From assembly GCA_964524755.1 (NCBI GenBank), contig CAZGDR010000059.1, positions 1 to 9,391 on the forward strand: a stretch of 9,391 bases of DNA. The letters are read 5' to 3'. The notes under the pieces are model-generated. The model was not told where the DNA came from and searched no databases. It worked only from the letters and a program-made list of their open reading frames with translations. A program made the translations under genes and the position numbers. The stretch comes from JAQVOO01 sp964524755 (GTDB lineage: Bacteria > Spirochaetota > Spirochaetia > Sphaerochaetales > Sphaerochaetaceae). Positions 1 through 7,424 of this stretch are shown here, piece by piece (the stretch's first letter is position 1; the number at the start of each line of letters is the position of its first letter).

Positions 1-367
1 TAATAGGACGGAATCCTCTCCAATGCAAGAAAAAGTTGTATTGTTCTTAGTACCGCCCGGTTGTAACATGAAGTGACAGTGTCTAAGAAGGTTTAGGCGA
101 AGAGCCTACACCTTGTAAAAATACCCGTATTTAAGGCTTGAAAGGAGCTAAAAAGGGGACAAGTATTATTATAGTATAGGGAAAAGGCAGAAAAGGCCAT
201 GAGGTTACCGATCTCTTTATCTCCTACAACATTGTCTTTTGAATAGCAAATCTCTATTGCTCGATATTCATTATTTGATGGGCTAATAAGTCAGTCGACT
301 TATGGCATTCCTATTATATTTCTGTAGCAAAATTGGGCTAATGAAGGCAAAGCACTTGGTTTATGGT
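1..367. other. Gene-free left end with several predicted hairpins
   Basis: No convincing coding sequence is visible here. Read as plus-strand RNA, the first 165 bases give a series of hairpins: a 4-bp stem at 5-8/14-17, an 8-bp stem at 21-28/36-43 that includes one G-U pair, a 9-bp stem with one mismatch at 90-98/104-112 (loop GAAGA), and a 5-bp outer stem at 112-116/159-163 enclosing a hairpin at 119-124/127-132. The G-U pair favours the plus strand as the RNA strand. I do not recognise the structure; a remnant of a group II intron or another structured RNA is possible but unproven. From about 165 to 367 I see nothing but short broken frames. The minus strand has a 66-codon stop-to-stop frame (about 93-292) with no good start. 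Confidence 0.35.
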
Positions 368-751
368 TTATCCAACAGATTCGGAGAAACAACACTCTTC
401 GATTAAGGAAAAACGAATTTCTGATTTTTCAATAATTTTATTCTTATTCAAGGTCAAGATTAAATCCTGAGCTCGGTCACCTCCATGATAGGTTTTGCCA
501 TGAGACCTAAAGAAATCTTTTAGTGTCTTCTTAGCAGATCCTGTTTTAGGGATAAATTTTGTTTGAATTCCTAAATACTCGCAGATCCCTTCTGGATCAA
601 GAAGGGAAATATCTTCAATCATCGCTCGTGCTGCTAAATCTATAATATCAATATTTCTTCCTCTCAGCTTCTCTCTTATCCTTTTCCAATCTCCTTCATA
701 GAATTTTGTGACATCCCGAACATGAGAGTCCGTATCGTAACATAGAAACAC
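368..751 (-). pseudogene. 3' part of an unrecognised gene with a TOPRIM-like DxD motif, probably 5'-truncated
   Basis: The open frame gives 127 residues if it starts at the GTG at 751. I do not recognise the family with confidence. The first residues, FLCYDTDSH, form a beta-strand followed by an acidic DxD pair, like the second acidic motif of TOPRIM nucleases and primases; the first (glutamate) motif would lie N-terminal to it and is absent. Later visible segments are a charged helix (YEGDWKRIREKLRGR), the segment DIIDLAARAMIEDISLLDPEGI and a lysine-rich part near residue 70. The reading frame stays open for 11 codons upstream of the GTG (ending FKGIKWT) and then meets a stop, and no Shine-Dalgarno sequence precedes the GTG. 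I infer that the N-terminal part is lost, leaving a gene remnant. A short intact protein of unknown function is the alternative. It sits about 160 bp past the 3' end of tRNA-Leu, a common place for accessory DNA. Confidence 0.5.
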
Positions 752-840
752 AGTCCATTTTATACCTTTGAATCTCTTTTTACAGGTTCATGGGAAATAG
801 CTGTGGGAATGAGCCTACATGCAGCGGTGAAAATTTCTTT

Positions 841-879
841 AAAAATAAAAATAGCTCCCTCTTGTATCAAGGAAGCTAT
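841..879 (-). terminator. Intrinsic terminator after tRNA-Leu(GAG)
   Basis: On the minus strand an arm starting ATAGCT at 879 pairs with AGCTAT ending at 851. The inner pairs continue with one G-U pair and a two-base bulge, and the tight loop lies near 865-867. It is followed by a T-rich run (TTTTATTTTT, 850-841). It lies about 33 nt beyond the 3' end of tRNA-Leu and would end that transcript, and perhaps pepF read-through. Confidence 0.75.
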
Positions 880-911
880 CTAATCCCTTCTCATGAAAGG
901 GCCTTTTGTTG

Positions 912-996
912 TGCGGCAGACTGGACTTGAACCAGCACAAGCTCTCGCCCACTAGCACCTCAAGCTAGCGTGTCTACCAAATTCCACCACTGCCGC
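912..996 (-). tRNA. tRNA-Leu, anticodon GAG
   Basis: This is an 85-nt class II tRNA. The acceptor stem is GCGGCAG (996-990) paired with CTGCCGC (919-913), with discriminator A at 912. The anticodon stem CTAGC/GCTAG encloses the loop TTGAGGT, giving anticodon GAG, which reads CUC and CUU leucine codons. A long variable arm and a T-loop TTCAAGT are present, as expected for leucine tRNAs. CCA is not encoded, so it must be added after transcription. It lies 67 nt beyond the pepF stop codon, with its own promoter candidate between them and a terminator downstream. Confidence 0.96.
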
Positions 997-1010
997 AACT
1001 GACAGCTGAA

Positions 1011-1039
1011 AAACTACACTATTGGTGTAATTTGGTCAA
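1011..1039 (-). promoter_or_regulatory. Predicted promoter of tRNA-Leu(GAG)
   Basis: On the minus strand a -35 box TTGACC (1039-1034) is followed after 17 nt by TAGTTT (1016-1011). Start of transcription would fall about 7-8 nt before the mature tRNA 5' end at 996. The -35 box is good and the -10 box is weak (three of six consensus bases), but the spacing and position fit a tRNA promoter. Confidence 0.55.
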
Positions 1040-1063
1040 TACCAAGCTTAATTGAAACTGTTT

Positions 1064-2878
1064 TTACTGTAACGCCAGTTCAAATTTATCGAGAAGATTA
1101 GCAAAGGAAGCGAGTGCTTTTTCTACTGGCTCTGGAGTTTCCATATCTACACCCGCTAAACGTAACGCATCGATTGGATACCTCGACCCACCTGAACGTA
1201 AAAATGCTAGATAACGATCTCTATCTTCAGCCGTCCCGTGCATCACTTTTTCGGCCAACGTAATAGCTGCACTGATACCAGTGGCATATTTATAGACATA
1301 GAATGCACGATAGAAATGAGGGATCCTCAGCCCCTCCAAGTCACTCACTTTGAATAACTTGACATCTGGGCCAAAGTATTGCTCTAGGAGCCCTCTATAC
1401 GTCGCTCGTAGAGAGTCTACAGTAATGGGCTCACCACCTTCCACCTGTTTGTGAACCAACATCTCATATTCTGCAAACATCGTTTGTCTGAAAAGGGTAG
1501 CCACTACATCATCAATTTGCTTGCCAAGAATATAGGCTGTCATCTCCTTGTTATCAGCTTGCTTTAAAAGATAATCGGCTAACAATTGTTCATTAAAAGT
1601 AGAAGCAACTTCAGCTTCAAAAATAGTATAATCATACGAAGGGAAAGGGTTGTGCTTGGCACTATAGTAGGAGTGCATAGAATGCCCCCCTTCATGCGCT
1701 AGCGTAAAGACATCTCGTAGCACATCTTCTTGGTAATTCATGAGAATATAGGGGGACCCTGAATAAATTCCTGAAGAGAAAGCTCCCGAACGTTTTCCTT
1801 TATTTTCATATTTGTCGACCCAACGATCAGTGGTTAGCCCCTTACGGATAGTTTTAACATACTCTTTACCCAGAGGCGCTAACGAATTACAGATCACATC
1901 AACCGCTTGAGGGTACGTATGGGTTACCTGCACCCCTTCGACCAAAGGAACATATACATCGTAATGGGCCAAATCATCTAATCCTAATACCCTTCGTCTA
2001 ATATCGTAATAGCGGTGGAGGAGGGGTAGTGCAGCATGAACTGCTGCAATGAGATTATCATAGACAGTCGCTTCTACCTTATCTGGGAAAAGGAACATAG
2101 AACGGGAATCACTATAAGAGCGGACCTTAGTCCTAAAGATATCTTGCTTAACACTGGCATCATATAACGTCGCAATGGTGTGTTTGTGTTTATTAAAAAC
2201 ACGATAAAACTTACGATAGGTCCGTTCTCGGACCCCTCTATCTGGATTCTGCAGAAGGTACCCGTACGTACTCTGCGTAAGAGGAATCCTACCTTCCTTA
2301 GTTTGGATATGGCCAAATTCAAAATCAACATTAGTAAGAGCATTAAATGCTTCCTGAGCTTTACCGCCAACCTCACTCTGTAGAGCCATGATACGCTCTT
2401 CTTCTGAACTGAGAATATGGGGTTTGAAACGGAGCATTTTCTCCATCATAATCCGGTAATCAGCAAACTCAGGCTGTTGCAACCAGATTCTGATCTTAGA
2501 CTCCTCAATTGCAAGGATCTCAGGCTCGATAAAACTTGTTTGTGCCGAAAACTCAGTCATAAGTTGTGCAGCGAGCCCTCTACGACGTTGGTTAGCAGAA
2601 TCTACACCATCGGCCGCATGCAGCAGAAAGGCATACTGCATCACCCGCTCGGCTATCTGTCCCATCTGAGATAACCATGTCAGAACCGCTAACAAAGCTT
2701 GTGAAGAGCTCCCTAGCGTCCCTTTGAAGCCCTCTACATCTTCGATCCCTTCTTCAAGTTTTTTACAATCAGTTTCCCAAGCTTTGTCATCTTTATATAA
2801 CAGGCTTACATCCCAGGTATCAGAGATCGCGACATTTTTTCTTTCTGGTATTATTTGGGGGGTTGTGTTAGCAGACAT
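1064..2878 (-). CDS. pepF: Oligoendopeptidase F, M3-family zinc metallopeptidase
   Basis: The 604-residue product has the length and architecture of PepF, a cytoplasmic zinc peptidase that cuts short peptides and helps recycle the products of larger proteases. The zinc site is plain: HEGGH at 395-399 supplies two histidine ligands and the catalytic glutamate, and the glutamate in EVAS (about 423) is the usual third ligand. The N-terminal 300 residues are helical, as in other M3 peptidases, and the conserved tract RSGAFSSGIYSGSPYILMNY (363-382) precedes the active site. No signal peptide is visible. The ATG start is supported by AAGGAG seven bases upstream (2886-2891), which lies inside the end of rdgB. 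The two genes overlap by 11 nt, so translation is probably coupled. In context it is downstream of a Clp protease operon, which fits a role in finishing peptide breakdown, though this is inference. A substrate cannot be named from sequence. Confidence 0.95.
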   Translation of the reverse strand: MSANTTPQIIPERKNVAISDTWDVSLLYKDDKAWETDCKKLEEGIEDVEGFKGTLGSSSQALLAVLTWLSQMGQIAERVMQYAFLLHAADGVDSANQRRRGLAAQLMTEFSAQTSFIEPEILAIEESKIRIWLQQPEFADYRIMMEKMLRFKPHILSSEEERIMALQSEVGGKAQEAFNALTNVDFEFGHIQTKEGRIPLTQSTYGYLLQNPDRGVRERTYRKFYRVFNKHKHTIATLYDASVKQDIFRTKVRSYSDSRSMFLFPDKVEATVYDNLIAAVHAALPLLHRYYDIRRRVLGLDDLAHYDVYVPLVEGVQVTHTYPQAVDVICNSLAPLGKEYVKTIRKGLTTDRWVDKYENKGKRSGAFSSGIYSGSPYILMNYQEDVLRDVFTLAHEGGHSMHSYYSAKHNPFPSYDYTIFEAEVASTFNEQLLADYLLKQADNKEMTAYILGKQIDDVVATLFRQTMFAEYEMLVHKQVEGGEPITVDSLRATYRGLLEQYFGPDVKLFKVSDLEGLRIPHFYRAFYVYKYATGISAAITLAEKVMHGTAEDRDRYLAFLRSGGSRYPIDALRLAGVDMETPEPVEKALASFANLLDKFELALQ

Positions 2879-3488
2879 GTATTATCTCCTTTTGTTCAAT
2901 ATCATCTAATAATAACGCAATTTTTCTCGTTGCTTTGCCTCGGTGGCTTATCTTGTTTTTCTCTGCATCTGTTAAAGCTGCCATCGTGATACTGCCTGAT
3001 CCGATAACAAAGACTGGATCATACCCAAAACCACCTTCTCCGTACGGTTTGGTAGCTATAAAACCCTCAATAGTTTCCTGTACAATATATCGCTGATAAG
3101 GTGACAGAATTAATGCTATCGCACATACAAAACGAGCTGTTCTCTGTGGGTAAGGGATATCTTCCAGTTTCTCTAGTAGATAGCGATTCTTCTCAGTAGC
3201 CGATAACTCTCGACCAAAAATATCACTACCATACCGAGCAGAATAGATCCCTGGGGCACCACCTAAAGCATCGACGACCAAACCCGAATCATCGGCAAAT
3301 GTCGGCTTATGGGTCAGGTTAAACAGATACTCTGCTTTTCCAAGGGCATTACCCATGAAAGTTAACGCTGTTTCCTCATAAGAAAACGCAACACCTCTAT
3401 CATGAGGCATGATTATAGAGTGACGCAGTAACAAAGAGGCCATTTCTAACCGCTTGTGTCTATTTTGAGAAGCAAGTAATAACTCCAT
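2868..3488 (-). CDS. rdgB: RdgB/HAM1-type XTP/dITP pyrophosphatase
   Basis: The 206-residue protein belongs to the ITPase (Ham1/RdgB) family, which hydrolyses non-canonical purine nucleoside triphosphates such as dITP, ITP and XTP to monophosphate and pyrophosphate, keeping deaminated bases out of DNA and RNA. Family motifs are complete: the N-terminal substrate loop MELLLASQNRHK, the catalytic and metal-binding DDSG at 66-69 followed by LGGAPGIYSARY, the nucleotide-contacting GEGGFGYDPVF at 150-160, and SHRG at 181-184. Length is normal. The ATG is the start expected from the family, but the ribosome site is poor (only AGG about 13 nt upstream). It begins 18 nt after the sigma-like gene, so it may depend on coupled translation from that gene. 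It overlaps pepF by 11 nt at its 3' end. Confidence 0.95.
   Translation of the reverse strand: MELLLASQNRHKRLEMASLLLRHSIIMPHDRGVAFSYEETALTFMGNALGKAEYLFNLTHKPTFADDSGLVVDALGGAPGIYSARYGSDIFGRELSATEKNRYLLEKLEDIPYPQRTARFVCAIALILSPYQRYIVQETIEGFIATKPYGEGGFGYDPVFVIGSGSITMAALTDAEKNKISHRGKATRKIALLLDDIEQKEIIHVC
2886..2891 (-). promoter_or_regulatory. Ribosome binding site of pepF inside rdgB
   Basis: AAGGAG on the minus strand lies seven bases before the pepF ATG and within the last codons of rdgB. It fixes the pepF start and means ribosomes finishing rdgB pass directly over the pepF initiation region. Confidence 0.8.
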
Positions 3489-3506
3489 GGTGTGAACATA
3501 CCTGAT

Positions 3507-4454
3507 TTACTGCGAATCGTCTAGAATCTCCTTTAATAAATGCTTGAGTGCATTCATACCTGAATCGATAGTCCCCTTTGGCACCTCCATCTGTGTAGCA
3601 AGAGCAGCATGGGTGATAGAATTAGGTCGCTTGTGAACATCTTCACAACGTTGTTCAAACAATAAACGCTCACGTTTATAGCGCTTCTGTAACCGCTCTA
3701 TACGAATAGGATCTGCATTGTAAGCCTTTAATATGTTAATTTCACGCTTTAAAAATTGATGCTCCAAATAGTGCATATTACGTACCGCTTGAGCATGCAA
3801 AGTTCGCTCTCTTTTCTCTTCACTCATCACATAAGTATTGGTAACTAATGTAGCCAATTCCAGCTCATCCATTTCCAGGAAGTCGGCTAAAAAGGCAATA
3901 TGTTTAGCTGAGAGATGGTCACAACTCAGTAGAACAAGTTGAAGGAAACGCTTGCGAAGGGTCTTTGATTTTTTAAGGCGCTTTTTTATTTTCTGACTAG
4001 CTTCAGTGTCTTGTGACCAATCAAAATCAGTATGCGTTGCCGCATCACTATTTCGTGTCAGTTGATACTGCATTGCAGGCTCGGAAAACATAAGACTTTC
4101 TAGATCTTCGGCAGGGAAAATAGTGTAAGAATATTTTCTATTTTCACGACCTCTTTTTTTAATAAGGTGATGAGCCTGCAAAAAAGAGATCCTTTTAATA
4201 TAACTTTCGAATGATAACCCCTGGTAGGTAAAAGATTCAATTATCTTCTTGATTCTTGGCGAAATATAGAGAAGTAACTCAGCCGCTTCTTCTTCCTGCA
4301 ATAAACGAACGGTAACGGGATAGGTATAGATTATTACATGACACATGCTCTGTAGCTTAGCAAAAAGAGCCTCCCGCATAGCATCACTAACCTGAGAAGT
4401 ATCTGAAAGTTGTTGTTGGTACAGTAAGACAGATTGAGTTAAGTTTGTGCTCAT
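3507..4454 (-). CDS. Divergent sigma-70-like protein of unknown role
   Basis: I cannot name this 315-residue cytoplasmic protein from a known family with certainty. Residues 58-100 (LYISPRIKKII, then SFTYQGLSFESYIKRISFLQ) resemble sigma factor region 2, where short acidic and aromatic helices bind the polymerase clamp and the -10 element. Residues 278-311 (THAALATQMEVPKGTIDSGMNALKHLL) look like a region 4 helix-turn-helix, with the turn near VPKGT. Between them lie a basic stretch (155-170, IKKRLKKSKTLRKR), a possible second helical motif (181-203) and a long charged helix rich in Arg, Lys and Glu (212-274) that may be a coiled coil. It could be a true alternative sigma factor, an anti-sigma or polymerase-binding protein built from sigma parts, or a DNA-binding protein. 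A strong AAGGAGGA seven bases upstream supports the ATG, and a predicted promoter lies in the 98-nt gap before it. It is first in the unit with rdgB and pepF. Confidence 0.85.
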   Translation of the reverse strand: MSTNLTQSVLLYQQQLSDTSQVSDAMREALFAKLQSMCHVIIYTYPVTVRLLQEEEAAELLLYISPRIKKIIESFTYQGLSFESYIKRISFLQAHHLIKKRGRENRKYSYTIFPAEDLESLMFSEPAMQYQLTRNSDAATHTDFDWSQDTEASQKIKKRLKKSKTLRKRFLQLVLLSCDHLSAKHIAFLADFLEMDELELATLVTNTYVMSEEKRERTLHAQAVRNMHYLEHQFLKREINILKAYNADPIRIERLQKRYKRERLLFEQRCEDVHKRPNSITHAALATQMEVPKGTIDSGMNALKHLLKEILDDSQ

Positions 4455-4511
4455 ACTAATTCCTCCTTGATTGGAAGAAACAGATATGCATATTACGGGC
4501 CAAGAGACAAC

Positions 4512-4539
4512 TTTATAACATTATAAATTTTTATTTCAA
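4512..4539 (-). promoter_or_regulatory. Predicted promoter of the sigma-like gene, rdgB and pepF
   Basis: On the minus strand TTGAAA (4539-4534) and TATAAA (4517-4512) are separated by 16 nt, close to the sigma-70 consensus. Transcription would start near 4505, leaving a leader of about 50 nt before the strong ribosome site. No terminator for the upstream DHH gene is visible in the gap, so read-through from the clp operon is also possible. Confidence 0.6.
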
Positions 4540-4552
4540 AAAGAGAAGGGAA

Positions 4553-5536
4553 TTAATCTAAGATTTTTTTCACAGCTTCTATTAATGTGTGCTTAAGCTC
4601 TTCTTTCTTACCAGCAACAGTAGCACCAGCTGCTTTACGATGACCACCACCACCCAGGGTAGCACTCATGGCCCCTACATCTACTGAAGAAGAATGAGAC
4701 GCTCTAAAACCAATTTCCCATAGATCTGTGTCGACTATTTTGAAGTATAAAACTACTTCAACATTCTCGACCCCTAAGAGATGGGAATAGAGTGTATCAG
4801 AGGGGCGATCAGCAAGCGAAAAATCCTCAATATCTGAAGGTTCCTCGACAACCAACATAAGACGCCCATCAAGCAAAGGCTCAGCACGAAGGAGAAGTTT
4901 TCCAAGAAATTGTTGTGAACTGAACGTATTTCCCCCCTCCATTCGATTATAAATATCGTTAGGAGAAACCCCCATCTCAACAAGCTCTCCCATCAGGTGA
5001 AAAGTTTCTCCACGATACGGACCAATGAACTTCAAGAACCCCGTATCGGTGGCGAGACCAAAGAAAATATGGTCAGCTATCTCATAGGTGAGTTCCACAT
5101 TCAGGGCTTTATAGAACTGCATAATACACAATGTCGTTGAAAACGATTTAGGGACAATATAGGTTAAATCACCAAATTTTGATCCTGATGCATGATGGTC
5201 AATCGTTAAAACCGTAAGACCCTCAATTTCATCAGCTAGGTATCCAATCCGGTCAAGAGTTGAACAATCCACCATAACCACTAGAGGGTTTTTGGCATGG
5301 AGTTGAGGATCAATGTGCGGGGCAAACAAGGGTTCATACTGCTCGATCTCTTTCCTTGAAAAAGGCCCCGCATTCACTAAATGAGCTACTACACCTAATT
5401 TTTGTAATAACTTCTGCATGGCAATCTGCGAATGAATGCAGTCCCCATCTGGCCCTATATGGCCAATTACTACAGCAGTGGAGCAGCTACGAATAGTTTC
5501 AATAATCTCAGGAGAAACTTCGGGATAGGTAAACAC
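4553..5536 (-). CDS. DHH/DHHA1 phosphoesterase, NrnA-like oligoribonuclease/pAp phosphatase
   Basis: The 327-residue product is a two-domain DHH phosphoesterase. Metal-binding motifs of the DHH domain are visible in order: GHIGPDGDC (25-33, with His26, Asp30 and Asp32), VMVDCS (87-92, Asp90), TIDHHASG (111-118) and ATDTG (162-166, Asp164). The DHHA1 substrate-binding domain ends with FRAS (277-280) and the glycine-rich GGGGHRKAAG (295-304). Length and motifs match the NrnA/Orn-substitute group, which removes nucleotides from RNAs of two to five bases and may dephosphorylate pAp. A c-di-AMP or pGpG hydrolase role is also found in this family, so the substrate is inferred. The start is GTG, supported by GGAG eight bases upstream. 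It begins 14 nt after clpX and is probably the last gene of the tig-clpP-clpX operon. Confidence 0.92.
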   Translation of the reverse strand: MFTYPEVSPEIIETIRSCSTAVVIGHIGPDGDCIHSQIAMQKLLQKLGVVAHLVNAGPFSRKEIEQYEPLFAPHIDPQLHAKNPLVVMVDCSTLDRIGYLADEIEGLTVLTIDHHASGSKFGDLTYIVPKSFSTTLCIMQFYKALNVELTYEIADHIFFGLATDTGFLKFIGPYRGETFHLMGELVEMGVSPNDIYNRMEGGNTFSSQQFLGKLLLRAEPLLDGRLMLVVEEPSDIEDFSLADRPSDTLYSHLLGVENVEVVLYFKIVDTDLWEIGFRASHSSSVDVGAMSATLGGGGHRKAAGATVAGKKEELKHTLIEAVKKILD

Positions 5537-5550
5537 TCTAACTACTCCAC

Positions 5551-6792
5551 TTAAGCTGTTTCTGCGGAATCAATTTCTAGTTCAGGAAGTTTCGCATGAT
5601 CGACGGAGTCGCGATTCACGATTACTCGTTTTACACCCTTACGAGAGGGGATATCGTACATCACATCAATCATGATGTTTTCAACGATTGAACGTAACCC
5701 TCTAGCTCCAGTCTTTTGGACAATTGACTTCTCGGCAATAGCCTCAATCGCATCGGGCTGGAAAACAAGTTCTACTTTATCCAATTTCATAGAAGCACCA
5801 TACTGCTTAATTATAGAGTTTTTAGGCTCAGTAATAATGCGCATTAAATCTTCTTTGGTTAAGTGATTCAGCGATACATGAATAGGTAGGCGACCGATGA
5901 ACTCAGGAATTAAACCAAACTTAATTAAGTCATCTGGATGCATTTGCTTGAATAGTTGGGTGATGTCCTTATCTTCGTCTTTCACATATGTGGCACCAAA
6001 ACCCATTTGTTGAGCTGAGACACGTTTCTCAATGACTTTATCGAGTCCCACAAAGGCTCCACCACAAATAAAAAGAATATTACGAGTATTTATCTTAAGC
6101 ATCTCCTGATTGGGGTGCTTGCGCCCGCCCTGAGGAGGAACACTAGCTTCTGCCCCCTCAATAATCTTAAGGAGAGCTTGCTGGACACCCTCGCCAGAAA
6201 CATCACGAGTGATAGAGACATTTTCACCTTTCTTGGCAATTTTATCTATTTCATCAATAAACACAATTCCATGTTCAGCTGCCGTAATGTCATCATTAGC
6301 GTTTTGGATGAGCTTAAGGAGAATGTTCTCGACATCTTCACCCACATACCCAGCTTCGGTGAGGGTTGTGGCATCTGCAATTGCAAAAGGAACTTGGAGT
6401 TTACTAGCCAAAGTTTTGGCAAGCAGTGTTTTTCCCGTACCAGTTGGACCAATTAACAAGATATTAGATTTGTCCATCTCCAGCCCTTCAGCTGTGAATT
6501 GATCGCGAAATTTTACCCGCTTATAGTGGTTATAGACAGCAACAGAAAGAACCTTCTTGGCTTCTTCTTGTCCAATAACATAATCATTCAGATAGTCGTG
6601 AATTTCTTTAGGAGTTGGAATTTCACCTAAAAAATCATCAGGGACTGGAGTATGACTAGGCTCGACCTTGAGAATATCATTACAGGTATGGATACAATCT
6701 TCACAAATTGCTACTCCAGGCCCATCTATAAGTCGTTTAACCTCTTTAGAACTACGTCCACAGAATGAACAGACTTTACTATTTCGTGCCAT
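5551..6792 (-). CDS. clpX: ClpX, ATP-dependent unfoldase subunit of ClpXP
   Basis: The 413-residue product has every expected ClpX element. The N-terminal zinc domain carries cysteines 8, 11, 30 and 33, used for dimer formation and adaptor or substrate binding. The AAA+ module has Walker A GPTGTGKT (115-122), pore-1 loop GYVGED (149-154), Walker B VFIDEID (177-183), pore-2 loop RKHP (224-227), sensor 1 around NTRN (235-238), the arginine finger in EFIGRLP (Arg301) and sensor 2 in GARGLR (362-367). The ClpP-docking loop reads MGF (263-265) where the E. coli tripeptide is IGF, a mild variation that keeps the hydrophobic character. ClpX hexamers unfold tagged proteins and pass them to ClpP. The ATG lies 2 nt after the clpP stop, and its AAGGAG site is within the last clpP codons, so the two subunits are probably translated in step. 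Confidence 0.98.
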   Translation of the reverse strand: MARNSKVCSFCGRSSKEVKRLIDGPGVAICEDCIHTCNDILKVEPSHTPVPDDFLGEIPTPKEIHDYLNDYVIGQEEAKKVLSVAVYNHYKRVKFRDQFTAEGLEMDKSNILLIGPTGTGKTLLAKTLASKLQVPFAIADATTLTEAGYVGEDVENILLKLIQNANDDITAAEHGIVFIDEIDKIAKKGENVSITRDVSGEGVQQALLKIIEGAEASVPPQGGRKHPNQEMLKINTRNILFICGGAFVGLDKVIEKRVSAQQMGFGATYVKDEDKDITQLFKQMHPDDLIKFGLIPEFIGRLPIHVSLNHLTKEDLMRIITEPKNSIIKQYGASMKLDKVELVFQPDAIEAIAEKSIVQKTGARGLRSIVENIMIDVMYDIPSRKGVKRVIVNRDSVDHAKLPELEIDSAETA

Positions 6793-6794
6793 AT

Positions 6795-7403
6795 TTAACT
6801 CCTTAGCATTATGTGGTCAGCCAGACCATACGAAACAGCCGTTTGTGCATCAAAAAAGAAATCTCGTTCTAAATCGGTCGCAATTGTTTCATTGCTCTTA
6901 CCAGTATGTTTGGCAAAATATTCGATACTCAATTTTTTAATTCTTAATAATTCTCGAGTATGAATAGCAATATCAGAAACTTGTCCATTGACACCACCCC
7001 ACGGCTGGTGAATCATCACCCGCGCAGAAGGTAAAATATACCGCTTGTCAGCTGTTCCAGCAGCCAACAACAAGGCTCCCATTGAAGCCGCTTGTCCAAG
7101 ACATATAGTTTGCACATCACTTTTGATGTACTGCATGGTATCATAAATGGCTAATCCGGCAGTGACACTACCGCCAGGGCTGTTTATATATAAACTAATA
7201 TCCTTTGTGGGGTCTTCAGACTCCAGAAATAATAGTTGTGCAATCACAATATTTGCTGTAACTGACGTTATCTCTTCACCTAGGATAATAATACGATCAC
7301 GTAACAAACGCGAAAAAATATCGAATGAACGCTCTCCAACGCCCGAATGTTCAATGACGACAGGGACGAGCGATGCAAGTGGTTCAGTTCTTTTTTCAGT
7401 CAT
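6795..7403 (-). CDS. clpP: ClpP, serine peptidase subunit of ClpXP
   Basis: The 202-residue protein is a standard ClpP. The catalytic triad is Ser107 in GQAASMG, His132 in MIHQP and Asp181 in LERD, with the same 25- and 49-residue spacings as the E. coli enzyme. Other family signatures are the N-terminal VPVVIEHSGVGERSFDIFSR (13-32), a short propeptide before it, the INSPGG oxyanion region (73-78) and WGGVNGQVSDI (135-145). ClpP forms a double heptamer in the cytoplasm and degrades substrates unfolded by ClpX. The ATG has GGAGG at the usual distance upstream. It follows tig by 27 nt, and an inverted repeat lies across the tig end just before it. ClpX follows immediately, as in many bacteria. 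Confidence 0.98.
   Translation of the reverse strand: MTEKRTEPLASLVPVVIEHSGVGERSFDIFSRLLRDRIIILGEEITSVTANIVIAQLLFLESEDPTKDISLYINSPGGSVTAGLAIYDTMQYIKSDVQTICLGQAASMGALLLAAGTADKRYILPSARVMIHQPWGGVNGQVSDIAIHTRELLRIKKLSIEYFAKHTGKSNETIATDLERDFFFDAQTAVSYGLADHIMLRS
6799..6804 (-). promoter_or_regulatory. Ribosome binding site of clpX inside clpP
   Basis: AAGGAG on the minus strand overlaps the last codons of clpP (Leu-Arg-Ser) and lies seven bases before the clpX ATG. It settles the clpX start and points to coupled translation of ClpP and ClpX. Confidence 0.85.
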
Positions 7404-7424
7404 GTAGCCTCCGTTAACTAGTCT

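Noticed and set aside
93..292. Minus-strand stop-to-stop frame of 66 codons at the left end
   Set aside because: The upstream half has a protein-like composition (an EYRAIEICYSKDN segment), but the only ATG lies midway at 200, no ribosome site is present, and the end runs through the 90-112 hairpin. It could be a decayed gene fragment but cannot be supported.
1021..1046. Two small adjacent hairpins after pepF
   Set aside because: Stems of four to five pairs without a proper T run do not make a convincing terminator, and they overlap the promoter of tRNA-Leu.
2180..2383. Plus-strand open frame within pepF
   Set aside because: It is antisense to a conserved, complete pepF reading frame, and has no ribosome site or recognisable domain.
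6115..6502. Two plus-strand open frames within clpX
   Set aside because: They are shadows opposite the Walker A to Walker B region of clpX, where codon composition leaves other frames open.
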